A stretch of 16,612 nucleotides of DNA, taken from Aquirhabdus sp. Lineage in GTDB: Bacteria; Pseudomonadota; Gammaproteobacteria; Pseudomonadales; Moraxellaceae. Under the pieces are notes generated by a model. The model worked only from the letters and a program-made list of their open reading frames with translations, had not been told where the DNA came from and searched no databases. Location: contig JASLGO010000159.1 of assembly GCA_030150135.1 (NCBI GenBank), positions 1 to 16,612 of the forward strand. Direction: 5' to 3'. Below are positions 7,730 through 14,358 of this stretch, one piece after another. Position 1 is the first letter of the stretch, and each line of letters begins with the position of its first letter. The translations under genes were made by a program, and so were the position numbers.

Positions 7730-8368
7730 TTACGCATTCTCTAAAACAGGGACACCACCATGAAATCTGATTTCCGTATCTGGTGTTTCAATCAACTCAC
7801 GCTCAACCTCACGAAACAAAGCAATACGATCATCGATCGCAATTCTCTCAGAATCTGGAACCAATGTCCGCGCCAAAGTCAGATAATCCTCAAAATGACG
7901 CGACTCTGACTTCAATAAATAACGATAAAACTTCGCTAATTCATCATCGACAAATGGCGCTAACGCGGCAAAACGCTCACACGAACGCGCCTCTACAAAT
8001 GCCCCCACAATCAATACATCCACTAATGCCGCAGGTTCATGTGTCCGAATATGCTTGCGCAGCCCTTGAGCGTAACGACTCGCACTTACAGCCTCCCACA
8101 CCTGCCCCCGCTCGCGCATGATGCCAATCACCTGTTCATAATGCAGCATTTCCTCACGAACTAACTGAGCAAGTTTGACTTGTAAATCGGTATGATGACC
8201 ATAACGAAACATCAGATTCATTGCCGTTCCTGCCGCCTTCTTTTCACAATTGGCATGGTCTTGCAATAATATTGGAATATGCTGACACGCCACATCGACC
8301 CACGCTTGAGGTGTACGACAAGCCAGAAAATCATAAATCGGTTTTAACAAATCAACAGCCGCATTCAT
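7730..8368 (-). CDS. miaE: tRNA-(ms2io6A)-hydroxylase MiaE
   Basis: Hydroxylates the isopentenyl group of the hypermodified adenosine (ms2i6A) at position 37 of tRNAs that read UNN codons, using O2 and a di-iron centre. The 212-residue protein is a ferritin-like helical bundle. Candidate iron ligands are all present: E42 in HANCEKKA, E73 and H76 in REEMLHYEQ, E126 in GAFVEARSCERF, and E155 and H158 in KSESRHFEDYL. Length and spacing match known MiaE. The ATG at 8368 has only a weak ribosome site (TTGGGTTGA region). It is divergent from the antiporter gene across about 230 bases and is followed by a hairpin before the glycosyltransferase gene. Its O2 requirement makes it a plausible oxygen-linked translation modifier, as known for the family. 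Confidence 0.95.
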   Translation of the reverse strand: MNAAVDLLKPIYDFLACRTPQAWVDVACQHIPILLQDHANCEKKAAGTAMNLMFRYGHHTDLQVKLAQLVREEMLHYEQVIGIMRERGQVWEAVSASRYAQGLRKHIRTHEPAALVDVLIVGAFVEARSCERFAALAPFVDDELAKFYRYLLKSESRHFEDYLTLARTLVPDSERIAIDDRIALFREVERELIETPDTEIRFHGGVPVLENA

Positions 8369-8601
8369 TCAATCAACCCAAAAGTTACATGAAACATTTC
8401 TTCAAAAAAATCAAAACCAATAAAAATATATAACAGCTCAATAGCTTACAAATTAAAAATAGATTCCAACAGACCTCAGGAATAAAACTAACTTTTATTT
8501 GTTAAACTGACTCTTATAAAAATTGATCACCGTATTCGACTTAGCAAATCGACGACAAATCAGAATGAGTAATTATGACGCATTTCTCGAGAAAAATTTG
8601 T

Positions 8602-9882
8602 ATGAAAAAAAACATCTTCATCACTTCCATCGGTCTACTGCTCCCATCCTTCGCCTTTGCTTCAGGCGGTGATATGCACGAAGAGTTATCTAGCATTCTC
8701 GTCGCAATGTTTGCTCTGGTTTTATCGGCTCAGATCTTGGGTTGGCTGATGTCTCGCTTTGGACAACCTCGCGTCATCGGACAAGTATTGGCAGGGGTTC
8801 TCGTTGGACCCAGCGTATTAGGACTTGTCCATGTCAATGTTACCTTACAAGCACTTGCAGAGTTTGGCGCAATTTTCTTGATGTTTGCAGTAGGTCTTGA
8901 AAATCGTTTACGAGACTTACTCGTCGTTGGTAAAGAAGCCGTAATCGTTGCAATCTTAGGCATTATTTTGCCTTTACTGGGTGGTTATGCCTTTGGTCTT
9001 TTGCATGATTTATCGCAAATCCAAAGTATTTTTATTGGCACATCCATGGTTGCAACCAGTGTAGGTATAACCGCACAAGTCCTCAACGATCTAGGCGTGA
9101 TCAATAGCAAATACGCACGAATCATTCTGGGCGCTGCCGTGATTGACGATATTTTAGGACTCGCCATTTTGGGCGTTGTTTCAGGCATGGCAAATGGTGA
9201 AGGCGTTTCTCTGATTGGCGTCGCCACAACACTCGCCATCTCGTTGGGATTTGTTGCAGTTGTTCTGATGATTGGCGTTCCGCTCATTAACCGTATTCAA
9301 TCACGCCTTAATCCGCAAAAGATTTCAGGCGGTTTCGGTCTGATTATTTCATTGAGTTTGGGCTTTGCGGCATTATCTGGTTTCGTTGGACTAGCCCCTA
9401 TTATTGGCGCATTTTTGATCGGTATGGTGCTTGCTGAAGTCAGTGATAATTATGATTTTCAAGATAAAGTTCATGCTTTAGAGAGCTTTCTTGCACCTGT
9501 CTTTTTTGCGATGGTCGGCGTTCAATTACCGCTGGCATTACTTGCAGATGGCACAGTGTTGCTCAACGGCGCAGTATTAACCTTGATTGCTATACTTGGT
9601 AAATGGCTTGGTGGTTTGGCGATCAGTCCAAAACAGGGCTTCGTCATTGCCAATAAAGTGGGTATCGGCATGGTTCCTCGCGGTGAAGTCGGTTTGATCG
9701 TCGTCGGGATTGGTTTGAGTACTAATCTAATTGATAACAAATTATTTGCCGAAATTGTCGTGATGATTATCGCGACAACAATTCTTGCGCCTGTCGTTTT
9801 GCGTATGTTAATTCAGCCAACAACTCAGCCAAGAGTCAAAGAAGCGGATGCTCTCGGCACTTCTGATGGAAAAGGAATTTAA
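8602..9882 (+). CDS. CPA2-family cation/proton antiporter
   Basis: An inner-membrane Na+ or K+/H+ exchanger, 426 residues from the ATG at 8602. That start gives a clean signal-like N-terminus (MKKNIFITSIG, hydrophobic core, cleavage possible at AFA/SGG); an ATG at 8575 with GAG five bases upstream would add nine residues and cannot be excluded. About 12 to 13 hydrophobic segments follow. Family marks are GQVLAGVLVGPSVLG, LMFAVGLE, AAVIDDILGL with paired aspartates D182/D183, APIIGAFLIGMVLAE, APVFFAMVGV, K335 in GKWLGG and GMVPRGEVGL with R360. The DD pair together with the Lys resembles electrogenic NapA/NhaA-type exchangers rather than the KefC type; no TrkA-N domain follows. Transcription ends at the 9918-9946 hairpin. 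The ion is not readable from sequence. Confidence 0.92.
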   Translation: MKKNIFITSIGLLLPSFAFASGGDMHEELSSILVAMFALVLSAQILGWLMSRFGQPRVIGQVLAGVLVGPSVLGLVHVNVTLQALAEFGAIFLMFAVGLENRLRDLLVVGKEAVIVAILGIILPLLGGYAFGLLHDLSQIQSIFIGTSMVATSVGITAQVLNDLGVINSKYARIILGAAVIDDILGLAILGVVSGMANGEGVSLIGVATTLAISLGFVAVVLMIGVPLINRIQSRLNPQKISGGFGLIISLSLGFAALSGFVGLAPIIGAFLIGMVLAEVSDNYDFQDKVHALESFLAPVFFAMVGVQLPLALLADGTVLLNGAVLTLIAILGKWLGGLAISPKQGFVIANKVGIGMVPRGEVGLIVVGIGLSTNLIDNKLFAEIVVMIIATTILAPVVLRMLIQPTTQPRVKEADALGTSDGKGI

Positions 9883-9917
9883 TCCTCATGGTTTACAACT
9901 AAACCTATTTCCTACAT

Positions 9918-9946
9918 AAACAAGACTCTATAGAAGAGTCTTGTTT
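9918..9946. terminator. Bidirectional terminator between antiporter and ohr
   Basis: AAACAAGACTCT (9918-9929) and AGAGTCTTGTTT (9935-9946) form a perfect 12-bp stem with a 5-base loop. The arm ends are T-rich in both directions (TTGTTT), and it lies between two convergent genes, so it likely stops both. Confidence 0.8.
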
Positions 9947-9962
9947 ACAGGCCCACCAATCA

Positions 9963-10388
9963 TTAAACAACGTTTAAAGTCACATCGATATTGCCTCGAG
10001 TTGCATTGGAATATGGACAAATCTGATGTGCCTTTGCCACTAACTCTTCCGCAACTGCTCGCTCTATCCCTGGAATTGAGATATTCAGAGTAGCCTCAAT
10101 TCCAAATGCAGTACCAACAGGCCCAATGCCTACATGACCTTCAATAGACACTTCTTGTGGTAATTTGATTTTTTCACGACCTGCCACAACTTTCAGCGCA
10201 CCGATAAAACACGCAGAGTAACCTGAGGCAAATAGCTGCTCTGGATTCGATCCCAGCGCGCCAGCACCACCCATTTCTTTAGGTACGGTCAGTTTAAGAT
10301 CTATCACGCCATCACTAGAACGAACCGTCCCATCACGACCACCTGTTGCAGTTGCGACAGCGGTATACAATGTTTTATCTAAAGACAT
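9963..10388 (-). CDS. ohr: Organic hydroperoxide resistance protein (Ohr)
   Basis: A thiol peroxidase that reduces organic and fatty-acid hydroperoxides, working in the cytoplasm as a homodimer with lipoylated proteins as usual reductants. The 141-residue protein matches the OsmC/Ohr family in length and pattern: R18 in TGGRDG, E50 in GSNPEQLFASGYSAC, catalytic C60 and resolving C124 in QICPYSNATRGN. The Ohr subgroup is supported by TATGGRDG near the N-terminus and NATRGNIDV near the end. The ATG at 10388 follows AGGAAG at eight bases. It is convergent with the antiporter gene and divergent from the thioesterase gene. No OhrR-type regulator gene is in the window; AAAGTGC repeats upstream are candidate control sites. 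Confidence 0.96.
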   Translation of the reverse strand: MSLDKTLYTAVATATGGRDGTVRSSDGVIDLKLTVPKEMGGAGALGSNPEQLFASGYSACFIGALKVVAGREKIKLPQEVSIEGHVGIGPVGTAFGIEATLNISIPGIERAVAEELVAKAHQICPYSNATRGNIDVTLNVV

Positions 10389-10455
10389 AGTGTTACTTCC
10401 TGTATTGTTAAGTGATTAATTTTTCAGTAACCAACAACTTTAAATTTACACGTTG

Positions 10456-10499
10456 AAAGTGCAATAAAGTGCAAATAGATCCATCACACATCGCACTTT
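10456..10499. promoter_or_regulatory. AAAGTGC repeat cluster in the ohr/thioesterase divergent region
   Basis: AAAGTGC occurs at 10456-10462 and 10466-10472, ten bases (one helical turn) apart, and again inverted as GCACTTT at 10493-10499. On the minus strand the repeats read TTGCACTTT twice, where a -35 box for ohr could lie (TTGCAC, then 18 bases, then TGTAAAT). This is a candidate operator or promoter element for ohr, perhaps shared with the divergent gene. The binding protein is not known. Confidence 0.45.
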
Positions 10500-10596
10500 T
10501 CGTCATTGTATGCCTCGTATTGAAACATTCATAATCTGACTATGTAGATAAATGTTGTCGACTTTTCGATCTTTTGATTCAAAACACAGGAATACC

Positions 10597-11034
10597 ATGA
10601 CTGACTTGCAAAAAACACTAACTCAAGCAGAAATTGTCGCGCAAATTATTGCTAATGTTGCGCCTGACTTTACCAAATCAGGTATTCGCATTGATCAGCT
10701 TAATCTACCTGAAACGGTCTGTGTCCTCCCTTTTCACACCAAGCAAACTCGTCCTGGCAATACTATTTCTGGCCCAACCATGATGTTTTTGGCTGATTTT
10801 GCGATGTATACGTTAGTGTTGGCGCTAGATAACACGCAGATCATGTCGGTCACTCAGGATTTACACATGCACTTCCTCGCTCGCCCTGCGGCGCAAGACT
10901 TACAAGCTGTTGGTACAGTGGTAAAAAAAGGACGTCGCACAGTCGTCATGCGCGTGGATATTTTTAGCATAGGTCCTGAAGGTGAGAAAAAATTGGTAGC
11001 GTTTGCAACGGGGACTTATGCATTGATGGCGTAA
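10597..11034 (+). CDS. PaaI-family hotdog-fold thioesterase
   Basis: A 145-residue single-hotdog protein, probably hydrolysing acyl-CoA or aryl-CoA thioesters in the cytoplasm. The long helix segment RPGNTISGPTMMFLADFAMY (about 53-72) is the family core, with the Asp of LADFAM as the likely catalytic acid, followed by beta strands (VTQDLHMHFLARP, AVGTVVKKGRR, FATGTYALMA). The common HGG of PaaI proteins is SGP here, as in one known subgroup. An upstream ATG at 10552 has no ribosome site; the ATG at 10597 has AGGA five bases before it, so I use it. The gene is divergent from ohr and ends at a 13-bp hairpin. The substrate is unknown. Confidence 0.85.
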   Translation: MTDLQKTLTQAEIVAQIIANVAPDFTKSGIRIDQLNLPETVCVLPFHTKQTRPGNTISGPTMMFLADFAMYTLVLALDNTQIMSVTQDLHMHFLARPAAQDLQAVGTVVKKGRRTVVMRVDIFSIGPEGEKKLVAFATGTYALMA

Positions 11035-11108
11035 GTTGGCTATTACAAGAGTTATATAAATAGTCGCATTACAAATGCTAATATCTTAGAAAATTCAAAT
11101 TCCTATGT

Positions 11109-11140
11109 ATGTAAGGCAAAATAACTCTTTTGCCTTACAT
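11109..11140. terminator. Terminator-like hairpin after the thioesterase gene
   Basis: ATGTAAGGCAAAA (11109-11121) and TTTTGCCTTACAT (11128-11140) form a perfect 13-bp stem with a 6-base loop, 75 bases beyond the thioesterase stop. There is no T run after it, so termination efficiency is uncertain. Confidence 0.6.
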
Positions 11141-11173
11141 GGCTATAAATCTTGTTAATGTTTGGAAATAAAG

Positions 11174-11326
11174 ATGAGTAGAGCTAGAAATGGCGGTGCA
11201 GGTTTCAGTCTCGGCGTAGTCGTCGCTGTCGCGTTATCTTGGAGCGCAAATCACTCGATTATATGGGCGATCATTCATGGCTTCTTGAGTTGGTTTTATG
11301 TGATTTATTATTTTGTCTTTAAGTAA
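11174..11326 (+). CDS. 50-residue hydrophobic protein
   Basis: A complete short reading frame, ATG to TAA, encoding 50 residues with a GGA ribosome site seven bases upstream (GGAAATAAAG). The N-terminus is basic and glycine-rich (MSRARNGGAGFSLG). Then comes a hydrophobic stretch (VVVAVALSW), a polar kink (SANHS), and a second hydrophobic stretch rich in aromatic residues (IIWAIIHGFLSWFYVIYYF) ending in Lys. This suggests one or two membrane-spanning helices. The frame lies between a hairpin and the stop of a convergent gene only nine bases away, with no rival frame. I do not recognise a named family. The composition and good ribosome site make it likely real; its role is unknown. Confidence 0.7.
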   Translation: MSRARNGGAGFSLGVVVAVALSWSANHSIIWAIIHGFLSWFYVIYYFVFK

Positions 11327-11335
11327 GCTAAAAAA

Positions 11336-12457
11336 TCAAAAACAAATATCAAACGCAGCATGAATCGCGGAATCAACAGCTGACTGAGCATCTTCATTTG
11401 CAGTTGCTGGAGAAACATGAAAATAATGGACGTAATATTGAGATAACTCGGTAACCGCCTCCCCAATCTCAGCCTGATGCTTTTTATAGAAACGAGGATC
11501 TACCTCATCGATATCCTCGTCATTATCCTCACCGAATAAATCTATACGATGTAAGCTGATGGCATTCAAAATCTTATCGTACTCTCGCCCCTGACTAAAC
11601 CGAATCGTACCGTCACAAGGTGGTTGGACAGCATCTGCTTTTTTCATCAAATGTAAGAACTTAGGCGTAGCAGGTAGAGTTGACCAGCAATCAGAGTAAA
11701 TCAGATGATTATCAACCGCACCACCATATTTAGCACCAAGCGCATCAACCAATCCCGGTCGATGAATCATCGCTGCACACGGTAAAGTCAGGTCATAATC
11801 ACTGACTGATACAGTGTCTAAAAATGCAGCAAAAGACCCATCATCCGCAACGACATCGCTGACTGTTTTAGTATCTTTTACTAGAGACCATTCTTCATCA
11901 TGTACAGAATCAAAAGCCGAATGAATTAACGGATTAATCACTTTAGCCCGTTCGGCTGGATTTTCTAACGTTGAATAACGATAGATCGCCTCATAAATTG
12001 GAGAAGTCTTGGAGTCTTGTCGAGTCAGTTCTGCTAAAGCAGTATCAGGAGTCTGAAAAAGCGCAGCGACCGCTAAATCTTTTAAACGAACGTCATACTG
12101 ATGAAGCAGACAATCACGCAAATTATTTTTTTCTTTCAGGCACTCTTGATCACGGCTTTTAAGCCATTTTCGTTGTTCATCCTCTTCCCGAGACAAACCA
12201 ACACCTAATGCACTCTTACGCGCAGCGGCATACAACACACTCATCGTACGATCTTTTGTGACCAAATTAGAATCTGTACAGATCACCTTTTCAATTTGAG
12301 TTGGGGATAAACAAGAAAAACTAGGCTGTGCCGGAGTGAATGAAGCATTGGAAACGCTAATTGAGCCGATGAGAACACTCATCAACACAAATGCATAAAA
12401 AGGTGCATTCAAAACACCTAAAACCTCAATAAATTTTAGAAATTTAAAATGCTTCAT
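11336..12457 (-). CDS. Secreted protein with LprI/DUF1311-like N-terminal domain and unassigned C-terminus
   Basis: A 373-residue predicted exported protein. From the ATG at 12457 (a GTG at 12466 adds three residues) there is a basic start and a long hydrophobic segment ending about residue 38 (VSNAS), a likely signal peptide or anchor. The next 90 residues resemble the lysozyme-inhibitor LprI/DUF1311 pattern: PSFSC, VICTDSNL, LYAAARKSA, QRKWLKSRDQECL, then a Cys and RLKDLAVA, with four Cys placed for two disulfides. The remaining roughly 240 residues match nothing I know; they hold several Cys, an acidic run (FGEDNDEDIDEVD) and a C-terminal DICF. Function is unknown; a periplasmic lysozyme-inhibitor or envelope role is only a suggestion from the N-terminal domain. 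It follows the methyltransferase gene by 57 bases. Confidence 0.75.
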   Translation of the reverse strand: MKHFKFLKFIEVLGVLNAPFYAFVLMSVLIGSISVSNASFTPAQPSFSCLSPTQIEKVICTDSNLVTKDRTMSVLYAAARKSALGVGLSREEDEQRKWLKSRDQECLKEKNNLRDCLLHQYDVRLKDLAVAALFQTPDTALAELTRQDSKTSPIYEAIYRYSTLENPAERAKVINPLIHSAFDSVHDEEWSLVKDTKTVSDVVADDGSFAAFLDTVSVSDYDLTLPCAAMIHRPGLVDALGAKYGGAVDNHLIYSDCWSTLPATPKFLHLMKKADAVQPPCDGTIRFSQGREYDKILNAISLHRIDLFGEDNDEDIDEVDPRFYKKHQAEIGEAVTELSQYYVHYFHVSPATANEDAQSAVDSAIHAAFDICF

Positions 12458-12473
12458 TTTTAACACGTTATTT

Positions 12474-12507
12474 AATCGTCCTCATATCATTCAATATGCT
12501 GACGATT
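12474..12507 (-). terminator. Interrupted hairpin between methyltransferase and LprI-like genes
   Basis: AATCGTC (12474-12480) pairs with GACGATT (12501-12507), and inside it CATAT pairs with ATATG around a 6-base loop, with a symmetric two-base internal loop. It lies just after the methyltransferase stop and before the next start. Without a T run it could be a weak terminator, attenuator or processing site. Confidence 0.4.
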
Positions 12508-12514
12508 TGTATCA

Positions 12515-13108
12515 TCAGCCTGGAGGAAGTTGGAATAGTGCTCGAGCAGCATCGCTCGGCGTATTTTTAAATGCCCAAGCATGTACTTCAAGAGTACTCG
12601 GACTCAGACCTGAATATATCTTTGCAAACCCTGCACGAGTCAATGCCGCAACAAGGGATTTCTGGGTAAATCCTGTCTTATGCGCATAAAACTCGACCCC
12701 ACTTCTCTCAATTTGAGTAGTAAAGCCATAAAACACATCCAGCACCATAATCGGTCCAGCTGGAGAATGATAAAGCACATCATCAATATCTAAACCACGA
12801 TCCAAGGTCTGACGCATAACTTCATGCATATCAGGCACAATGATATGAGCAAAACCATCATCCTTTAGAACATGCTGAAACCCTGCAAGCACTTTTGGTA
12901 CATCATGGCGATAATAATGTTCTAAATTATGCGAATTATAAATCGCATCAAACTGCCCTGATTCCAATGTCGTGAGCAAACGAGCATCACATAAGATATC
13001 AGGTTCGCCTTTTGGATCAATATCAAGCAGTAGATGTTCAAAATCCACATACTGGGGTGGTAATGCAATTTGCTTACTATTACCACCAACGTTTAAAACT
13101 TTTTTCAA
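12515..13108 (-). CDS. Class I SAM-dependent methyltransferase
   Basis: A 197-residue soluble protein with the SAM-binding Rossmann pattern of the Methyltransf_11 group: motif I LNVGGNSK (5-12), an acidic end of strand two at D29/D31 (LLLDIDP), DILCDARLL (37-45) and NSHNLEHYYRHD (58-69), followed by VLKDDGFAHIIVPD. The C-terminal half (VFYGFTTQIERSG, HKTGFTQKSLVAALTRAGF) is of the kind found in methyltransferases next to glycan genes. The frame opens at a TTG at 13108, supported by AAGGAG seven bases upstream; no ATG nearby would keep motif I. It lies 95 bases after the Epd-like gene and before the LprI-like gene. The substrate cannot be told from sequence. Confidence 0.85.
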   Translation of the reverse strand: MKKVLNVGGNSKQIALPPQYVDFEHLLLDIDPKGEPDILCDARLLTTLESGQFDAIYNSHNLEHYYRHDVPKVLAGFQHVLKDDGFAHIIVPDMHEVMRQTLDRGLDIDDVLYHSPAGPIMVLDVFYGFTTQIERSGVEFYAHKTGFTQKSLVAALTRAGFAKIYSGLSPSTLEVHAWAFKNTPSDAARALFQLPPG

Positions 13109-13203
13109 CGCAATACTCCTTTATTAAAAACGGTACTTTCCATAGCTTCCGACCGATTGTAAGGCATTTGTATGACAACAAACCACGATACACAAACTAA
13201 AAT

Positions 13204-14232
13204 TTACGCTAACACCCCACATAAATCCAACAAACGATTGGCATAACCCCACTCATTATCATACCAAGCCAAAACCTTAGCTTGTCGCCCGACTACCATC
13301 GTTTGCAAACTATCAACCACTAATGAAAACGGCTGATGGTTAAAATCACTCGATACTAGAGGCTGATCCGTCACATCCATAATCCGTTGAAAACGCCCAA
13401 ACGCCGCTTCAACCAGCGTCTGATTGATCTGCTCAATCGTCGCAGGACGTTGCATCACAAACGACAAATCTATCGCAGCGACATTCAGCGTCGGTACACG
13501 AATCGAATACCCTTCAATCCGATTCGTCATATGTGGCAAGACACGTTTTAATGCGCCAAGCGCACTTGAGGTCGTTGGAATAATATTTTGTGCAGACGCA
13601 CGTGCGCGACGCGGATCACGATGTGCATGATCAAGTACCGACTGATCGGCAGTCATTGCATGGATTTCCGTCATCAATGCAGACTCAATGCCAAATGCAT
13701 CATCCAACACTTTGACCAGAGGTACGAGTGCTTGCGTAGTACACGACACACTAGAAATGATTTGATCAGAAGGCTTTAAGGATGTTTCATTGACACCAAA
13801 AACAATCGCCGCATCCACTGTATCAAACGGTGCAGCACTGATAATGACACGCTTCGCACCTGCTGATAAATGCTTCGACGCATCAGCTCGCGAACGAAAA
13901 TGACCGCTGCATTCCAGCACCAGATCCACATCCAGCTCAGCCCAGGGCAAACGGGATGGGTCAGCTTGTTGCAAGAATTGAATTTGCCGAGCCTGCCCTT
14001 GACTAGACACCATCAGCGTTGAATTTTCTAAAACGGCAGTTCCTGTAAACCGCCCATGTGCACTATCAAATCGCAGCAAATGCACAAGAATTTCAGGATC
14101 TGCAATATCATTAATCGCCACAAACTCAATGTCGGGCTGACAATGATTCTCAAACCACGCACGCAATACATTCCGCCCAATACGACCAAAGCCGTTGATG
14201 GCAACTCGAAGTGGTTTATTGGGCTGAGTCAT
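13204..14232 (-). CDS. epd: Erythrose-4-phosphate dehydrogenase-like (GAPDH superfamily)
   Basis: An NAD-dependent aldehyde dehydrogenase of the GAPDH fold, 342 residues from the ATG at 14232 (a TTG at 14238 adds two). Visible parts: NAD motif INGFGRIGRNVLRAW, INDI with Asp for NAD preference, catalytic C164 in SVSCTTQ and H191 in TEIHAMTADQ. The segment DQSVLDHAHRDPRRARASAQNIIP and the tail SSDFNHQPFSLVVDSLQT resemble E. coli Epd more than GapA, and the location next to tkt fits. Epd makes 4-phosphoerythronate for pyridoxal phosphate synthesis; plain glyceraldehyde-3-phosphate dehydrogenase is the alternative. An oddity is Gln following the Cys-Thr-Thr, where almost all family members have Asn. 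The tkt terminator separates it from transketolase, so it should have its own promoter. Confidence 0.8.
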   Translation of the reverse strand: MTQPNKPLRVAINGFGRIGRNVLRAWFENHCQPDIEFVAINDIADPEILVHLLRFDSAHGRFTGTAVLENSTLMVSSQGQARQIQFLQQADPSRLPWAELDVDLVLECSGHFRSRADASKHLSAGAKRVIISAAPFDTVDAAIVFGVNETSLKPSDQIISSVSCTTQALVPLVKVLDDAFGIESALMTEIHAMTADQSVLDHAHRDPRRARASAQNIIPTTSSALGALKRVLPHMTNRIEGYSIRVPTLNVAAIDLSFVMQRPATIEQINQTLVEAAFGRFQRIMDVTDQPLVSSDFNHQPFSLVVDSLQTMVVGRQAKVLAWYDNEWGYANRLLDLCGVLA

Positions 14233-14290
14233 TGGCAAAATCTCAAGGCTGGATCAAGGTATATATTAAAAAATGATTGATATTACAAAA

Positions 14291-14329
14291 GCAATAAAAT
14301 AAAAAACGGCGCAAATGTTGCACCGTTTT
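14291..14329 (-). terminator. Rho-independent terminator of tkt
   Basis: On the minus strand AAAACGGTGCAA pairs with TTGCGCCGTTTT (one mismatch, 3-base loop), followed directly by a run of T with few interruptions (TTATTTTATTG). The hairpin spans 14303-14329, the T tract 14291-14302. It lies 30 bases after the tkt stop. Confidence 0.9.
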
Positions 14330-14358
14330 CAGAGTCTAACATTTTAAAGGATTGAGTA

